NCBI RefSeq assembly: GCF_040253635.1
Contig: NZ_JBEJGX010000003.1
Span: 6,783,501-6,847,500 of the forward strand
Source: Streptomyces sp. Edi2
GTDB lineage: Bacteria > Actinomycetota > Actinomycetes > Streptomycetales > Streptomycetaceae
Length of the DNA stretch: 64,000 bases
Direction of reading: 5' to 3'
Shown here piece by piece: positions 60,735 to 64,000 of this stretch. The number at the start of each line of letters is the position of its first letter. Position 1 is the stretch's first letter. Position numbers and translations under genes: made by a program. A model generated the notes under the pieces. The model saw only the letters and a list, made by a program, of their open reading frames with translations. It was not told where the DNA came from and did not search any database.

Positions 60735-60764
60735 GCCCTGCGCCACTCCTACCGGAAGCCGCTC

Positions 60765-61253
60765 ATGTCACTTCAAGCCCGCCAGTTCTTCGCCGAGCTG
60801 TGCCTGCCCTTCACCGACAGCACGGTCGTCGGGAACACCTACTACGCCACCCCTATCGCGGGAGCGGCGCTGCGACTGCGCATCAGCTTCACGGAGATGA
60901 TCTATGCGGATACGTACGGCGGCCTCCGTGTGGCGGTCGTCCACGCAGACAGGGGCGAGATCGACGCCGTGGCACTCAGCTTCGTCGATCACGGCACCTT
61001 CCACCGTCGTGATGAAGCCCAGAACACGCCGCGGAACAGCCGCGAGTGCGGCACCTTCAACACCTACCACCGACCTGGCCAGCCGCCCTGGGAAGGGGCA
61101 GTCGTTACCGATCTTCGCGATGCCGTCGAGCAATACACAGGGGTCTGGTTCCCCGAAGCCTGGAAAACTCCCACACCGTTTCGTGTCGCCGGCCGCACCG
61201 CCCAGAAGGCTCCGGCACCGCCGGTATCCCGCACTGCGAGCCGCACCCGCTGA
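60765..61253 (+). CDS. Hypothetical protein
   Basis: This is a 162-residue protein, mostly beta-strand in the first 90 residues (AALRLRISFTEMIYADTYGG, RVAVVHADRGEIDAVALSF) with a helical end. I recognise no family. It ends the plus-strand run and faces Ku across a strong terminator. Confidence 0.62.
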   Translation: MSLQARQFFAELCLPFTDSTVVGNTYYATPIAGAALRLRISFTEMIYADTYGGLRVAVVHADRGEIDAVALSFVDHGTFHRRDEAQNTPRNSRECGTFNTYHRPGQPPWEGAVVTDLRDAVEQYTGVWFPEAWKTPTPFRVAGRTAQKAPAPPVSRTASRTR

Positions 61254-61281
61254 ACCGCCCCCGCCCGAACCATCGCCCTGA

Positions 61282-61319
61282 GCAGCAGGCCCCCGGAAGA
61301 AAGTCCGGGGGCCTGCTGC
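61282..61319. terminator. Strong bidirectional terminator
   Basis: A perfect 16-bp stem (arms 61282-61297 and 61304-61319) with a 6-base loop lies between converging genes ending at 61253 and 61361. It is GC-rich with no long T-tract on either side, as is common for terminators in high-GC actinobacteria. It marks the right end of the plus-strand run. Confidence 0.85.
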
Positions 61320-61360
61320 GTACGGTCGGATCGGCGCGACGCGATGGTGGCAATGCAGCG

Positions 61361-62176
61361 TCAGCCGCTCTTGCGGCCGGGATCAGGCGATCTCCTCTTC
61401 TTCGAGCTGCGTGTGCCCTGTGCAGCCCGAACGCTCTCCTCAAGCATGGCCATCAGGTCCACCACCGGCCCGACTGGCGTCGCAGGGGCATGCGGTGGCT
61501 CCTGCCCGGCGAGCTTCGCCGTCACCACGTCGTCCAGGGCCGTCCGGTAGTGGTCATGCTGCTCATCGAGCCGAAAATCCTCCGAAAGCGAGGTCATCAG
61601 GGTCCGGGCCATCTGCAACTCCTGGCGTCGCGGCTCCGGGGCAGGGGCCACCAGGGCTTCCGCGGAGCGGATCTCGTCTGGCCACAGCAGCATCTGCGCG
61701 ACGATCACCTCCTCGCGGACCCGCAGGACCACGAGGCGTTCCGGGCCGCGCAGAGCCATGCGGGCAATTCCGACCTGGCCGCTCTGCTTCATCGCGTCCC
61801 GCAACAACCGGTACGGGCGGGCTCCGGCTCCATCGACTCCCAGGAAGTACGACCTGTCCAACGTGATGGGGTCGATCTGGTCGGACGGCAGGAAGCCGAC
61901 CACCTCGATTGCCTTCACGCTGGGAAGGGGCAGATCTGCCAGATCGCTGTCCCTGAGCACGACGGTGCGGCCATCCGGGGCCTCGTAGCCGCGCGCGACT
62001 TCCTCGTACGGCACCTCGACACCTTCAGCCTCGCAGATGCGCCGTTGACGGATTCTGGCGCCATCCTTGGCATGCACCTGATGCAACGGTACGGCGCGCC
62101 GCTCGGTCGCCGAATGAACCAAAACGGGTATGGACACCAGCCCGAAGGTGATGTGGAGTCTCGTGATGGCGGCCAT
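61361..62176 (-). CDS. Ku homologue, non-homologous end joining
   Basis: This 271-residue protein has the bacterial Ku core (LHITFGLVSIPVLVHSATE, then VEVPYEEVARGYEAPDGRTV, then ELQMARTLMTSLSEDF) that rings double-strand ends. The Lys/Arg-rich C-terminus is typical. No LigD is visible. Linear replicons with free ends may benefit from Ku. The ATG at 62176 has a GGAGG only 1 base upstream and another GGAGGTG 10 bases upstream, so the exact start is slightly uncertain. Confidence 0.88.
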   Translation of the reverse strand: MAAITRLHITFGLVSIPVLVHSATERRAVPLHQVHAKDGARIRQRRICEAEGVEVPYEEVARGYEAPDGRTVVLRDSDLADLPLPSVKAIEVVGFLPSDQIDPITLDRSYFLGVDGAGARPYRLLRDAMKQSGQVGIARMALRGPERLVVLRVREEVIVAQMLLWPDEIRSAEALVAPAPEPRRQELQMARTLMTSLSEDFRLDEQHDHYRTALDDVVTAKLAGQEPPHAPATPVGPVVDLMAMLEESVRAAQGTRSSKKRRSPDPGRKSG

Positions 62177-62313
62177 GCCTCCATGCCACCTCCGAGCAGC
62201 GGTGATCGCATTCCGGCGCCCGACTGACCAGCATCGATGCCATCCGCGGAAGCCGCCCAGGAGAGCGCTGCTCCGGCGAAGACCGGAGCGGGTGAGGGCC
62301 GGCGGACAGCGAG

Positions 62314-62820
62314 CTAGGCGTACCCCGTTCCGAGTTCCAGCGCGGGCTTGAGTACCGCGGCGGCGTCGCAGTCGTGGCAGGCTCGCGCGCCCGGCCGCAT
62401 CAGTGCATCGAGCGCTTCCATCGCGTCCAGCTCCCTCCCCCCGCCGCCCGCCTTCCGGCAGCCGGCGTCGTGCACAACCGTGCCGCCCCGCCGCTCGGGA
62501 TCCGGCCGTACTACCCATCCCGACGGTGGGGGCGGGGGGAGTTCTGCCGGGAGCCGGTGCGTCGGAACGGAAGACAAATCCACCCCCTCGATCGGCTGGA
62601 GCTGGTCGGCTGTGACCCAGACCCTGTACTCCGCCGCCTCCACGCCAGTTGATGTTGCCACCCAGGACGGCACCCCGATGAGATAGCGCCACGGGTGCGG
62701 CCCCCGCGTCTCACGCCTCTCATGAAGGCGCACGCGTACGGTCTGCCCGTCAGGCAAGGTCAGGGAGATCTCGGCCGACCGGCTTCCGGCCGGCGGCTGG
62801 TCCTTGGCGCCGCCGCCCAT
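62314..62820 (-). CDS. DUF6233-like protein
   Basis: This is a 168-residue protein. The block AEYRVWVTADQLQPIEGVD, VPTHRLPAELP, TVVHDAGC, RPGARACHDCDAA follows the DUF6233 type found in Streptomyces. Cys residues in the last two blocks may bind metal. Function unknown. Its ATG directly follows the stop of the small gene upstream. Confidence 0.7.
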   Translation of the reverse strand: MGGGAKDQPPAGSRSAEISLTLPDGQTVRVRLHERRETRGPHPWRYLIGVPSWVATSTGVEAAEYRVWVTADQLQPIEGVDLSSVPTHRLPAELPPPPPSGWVVRPDPERRGGTVVHDAGCRKAGGGGRELDAMEALDALMRPGARACHDCDAAAVLKPALELGTGYA

Positions 62821-63057
62821 CTACGGCGCTCCGGACTCCAGATGCCTCGCCCGTCCGCGCAGAGTCACCCGCTCGCCGCATCCTGCATCGCGCGACGACC
62901 AGTGCGGGTGCCACCACACCTGCACCGACAGCTTCAGCAGACGCCGCCGAAGCGCAGTCGTCCCTCCTCGTCGCGCTGGATCGGCGAGGGCCCGGTACGT
63001 ACGGTCCCAGGCGCATTGCGCGGCGAGAAGGTCCTCGGGGAAGGAAGGGCATCGCAT
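62821..63057 (-). CDS. Small basic conserved-type protein
   Basis: This is a 78-residue protein (FPEDLLAAQCAWDRTYRALA, TTALRRRLLKLSVQVWWHPH). Similar small proteins are, from memory, common in Streptomyces next to DUF6233 genes. It ends one base before the DUF6233-like start, so the pair is translated together. Function unknown. Confidence 0.66.
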   Translation of the reverse strand: MRCPSFPEDLLAAQCAWDRTYRALADPARRGGTTALRRRLLKLSVQVWWHPHWSSRDAGCGERVTLRGRARHLESGAP

Positions 63058-63083
63058 ACCAGTTATTGCATCACGTGTTCGAT

Positions 63084-64000
63084 TTATGGCGCATCCGCGC
63101 AGGTGGGGCGAGGTGGCCTGTTGTGACTGAGCGCCCGAGTTGGCCGCTTAAGCACCTCGCCTGGCCTCTGCGGGTGCCCGGTCGACTCCGGGACCACATC
63201 GAGCAGCGCGGCCCCCACCCCGAAGGCTCGCTCGGGTACACCGGAGCGGACGCCATCCCGTGCCTGTTCGGGGGCGCCGGAGTGCTCCTCGCCGCTGAGG
63301 TGAGGCGTTGCGGGGAGGACACCGCAACGGCCCGCGACCTCGTTCTTGTCTACGAGGTCGTCCACGAGGATCGGAGGTGTCGGCATCACTTTGAGCGTCT
63401 TTCGGGCAGGCTTGTTGACTACCTTGTGGATCTCGTGATGCAGATCTGCCCACATCGCAGGGAGATCATCAGAGATTGGTCCCGCATCCAGGAAGGTGGT
63501 GGGGACTGACCTGCCCACTACCTTGCAGGCACTCCTCATAGTCGCGTTCAAGATCTGATCAGCCAGCTTCCCCACACCAACCGGTGACACCGCGCAGAAG
63601 CAGAGCCGTGCGTAGCTGGCCTCCTTGGCCGCGTGGCCGATCGCTTGAAAGCTCCGCCGGAGTTCGTTGGTTGAGGAGCCTCGCTGCTCCGTCGCCTGAA
63701 ACGAGTGGGCAGCAGTGAGCCACGTCTCGATGAACACGCGGAACTTTTGGTAGGCCGCCAAAAAGTCAATGTGATCAGGATGCGCAGCGAGAGCGTACGG
63801 AGAGAACGGGCTCAGGTTCGCCTTGTACTGGAGCATGGACACGCGGTCGATGTGGCCTCGATCGAAGAGCGTATGGCAGGTCGGGCAGAGGGCGATCAGG
63901 TTCTCGAACTCATGTCGCTTTACCTGGGCCCAGGGTCGGATGTGGGCAATCTCGATGACGGGGACGCGGCAGACCGGTATGGCGCAGCGATGGCCAGCTT
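63084..64000 (-). CDS. HNH endonuclease with helical C-terminus, partial at the window edge
   Basis: The minus-strand frame is open from 64000. It begins AGHRCAIPVCRVPVIEIAHI and continues with HEFENLIALCPTCHTLFDRG, an HNH core with its Cys pairs, His and Asn. A helical domain follows (FRVFIETWLTAAHSFQATEQ, AMWADLHHEIHKVVNKPARK). The start lies outside the window. The last 80 residues are low-complexity and may be out of frame. It may be a defence or homing-type nuclease. Confidence 0.75.
   Translation of the reverse strand, partial: AGHRCAIPVCRVPVIEIAHIRPWAQVKRHEFENLIALCPTCHTLFDRGHIDRVSMLQYKANLSPFSPYALAAHPDHIDFLAAYQKFRVFIETWLTAAHSFQATEQRGSSTNELRRSFQAIGHAAKEASYARLCFCAVSPVGVGKLADQILNATMRSACKVVGRSVPTTFLDAGPISDDLPAMWADLHHEIHKVVNKPARKTLKVMPTPPILVDDLVDKNEVAGRCGVLPATPHLSGEEHSGAPEQARDGVRSGVPERAFGVGAALLDVVPESTGHPQRPGEVLKRPTRALSHNRPPRPTCADAP

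Noticed and set aside
63066..63509. 147-residue plus-strand frame at the right edge
   Set aside because: It is antisense to the HNH gene, whose helical domain reads clearly on the minus strand.
1..64000. CRISPR arrays, tRNA or rRNA genes, integrase and attachment-site repeats
   Set aside because: No regularly spaced repeats, cloverleaf-like sequences, tyrosine or serine recombinase motifs or long direct repeats were seen by eye.

Overview
This is high-GC DNA with strongly GC-biased third codon positions. It carries families typical of Streptomyces and close relatives: DUF317/SPDY repeats, DUF4913, DUF6233, SCO6880-type transfer proteins, HxlR regulators and Ku. The window looks like a large conjugative element, either a linear plasmid or an integrative element on a chromosome arm. 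A defence island lies at its left edge and a more chromosome-like block (Ku, DUF6233, HNH) at its right edge. No replication initiator, integrase, ParAB pair, tRNA, rRNA or CRISPR array was seen.

1-9.3 kb is a defence island: the end of an unknown gene, an HNH endonuclease, and on the minus strand a complete Wadjet jetABCD operon. 9.3-10.4 kb is a recombination scar with two truncated genes and the first copy of a conserved stem-loop repeat.

10.4-48.7 kb is one long minus-strand run, read from 48.7 kb downward. Its first part is a type IV secretion/transfer set: NlpC/P60 hydrolase, a pilin-like protein, a TcpC/VirB8-like protein, a VirB6-like protein, an SCO6880 protein and a VirB4-like ATPase. 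A VirD4-like coupling protein follows at 22-24 kb and a degenerate relaxase-like protein lies at 32 kb. Interleaved is an expansion of small paralogous families: tandem DUF317 proteins, helical proteins usually encoded just upstream of them, and modular proteins built from two recurring domains (here called A and B). The run ends with a nucleic-acid cassette of a winged-helix protein, an orphan TrpA-like protein, a PAPS-reductase-family protein, a DNA cytosine-5 methyltransferase and a DnaB-N-like protein. An IS630-family element interrupts one gene at 29.7-31.06 kb.

48.7-49.1 kb is a divergent control region. 49.1-61.25 kb is a plus-strand run: an adenine/cytosine-N4 methyltransferase, DUF4913, a RelE-like protein, two secreted SH3-like proteins, helical proteins, a double HxlR regulator, two MFS transporters, a HAD hydrolase and a DUF317 protein. 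It ends at a strong bidirectional terminator facing Ku, DUF6233, a small protein and a partial HNH gene on the minus strand.

Four observations stand out. At least eight minus-strand genes seem to start at near-cognate codons (CTG, ATC, ACG, GTA) behind well-placed Shine-Dalgarno sequences. An 8-bp tandem repeat puts one gene out of frame by exactly one unit. Domains A and B occur in opposite orders in paralogous genes. A stem-loop repeat recurs three times in the same orientation relative to its neighbouring genes.
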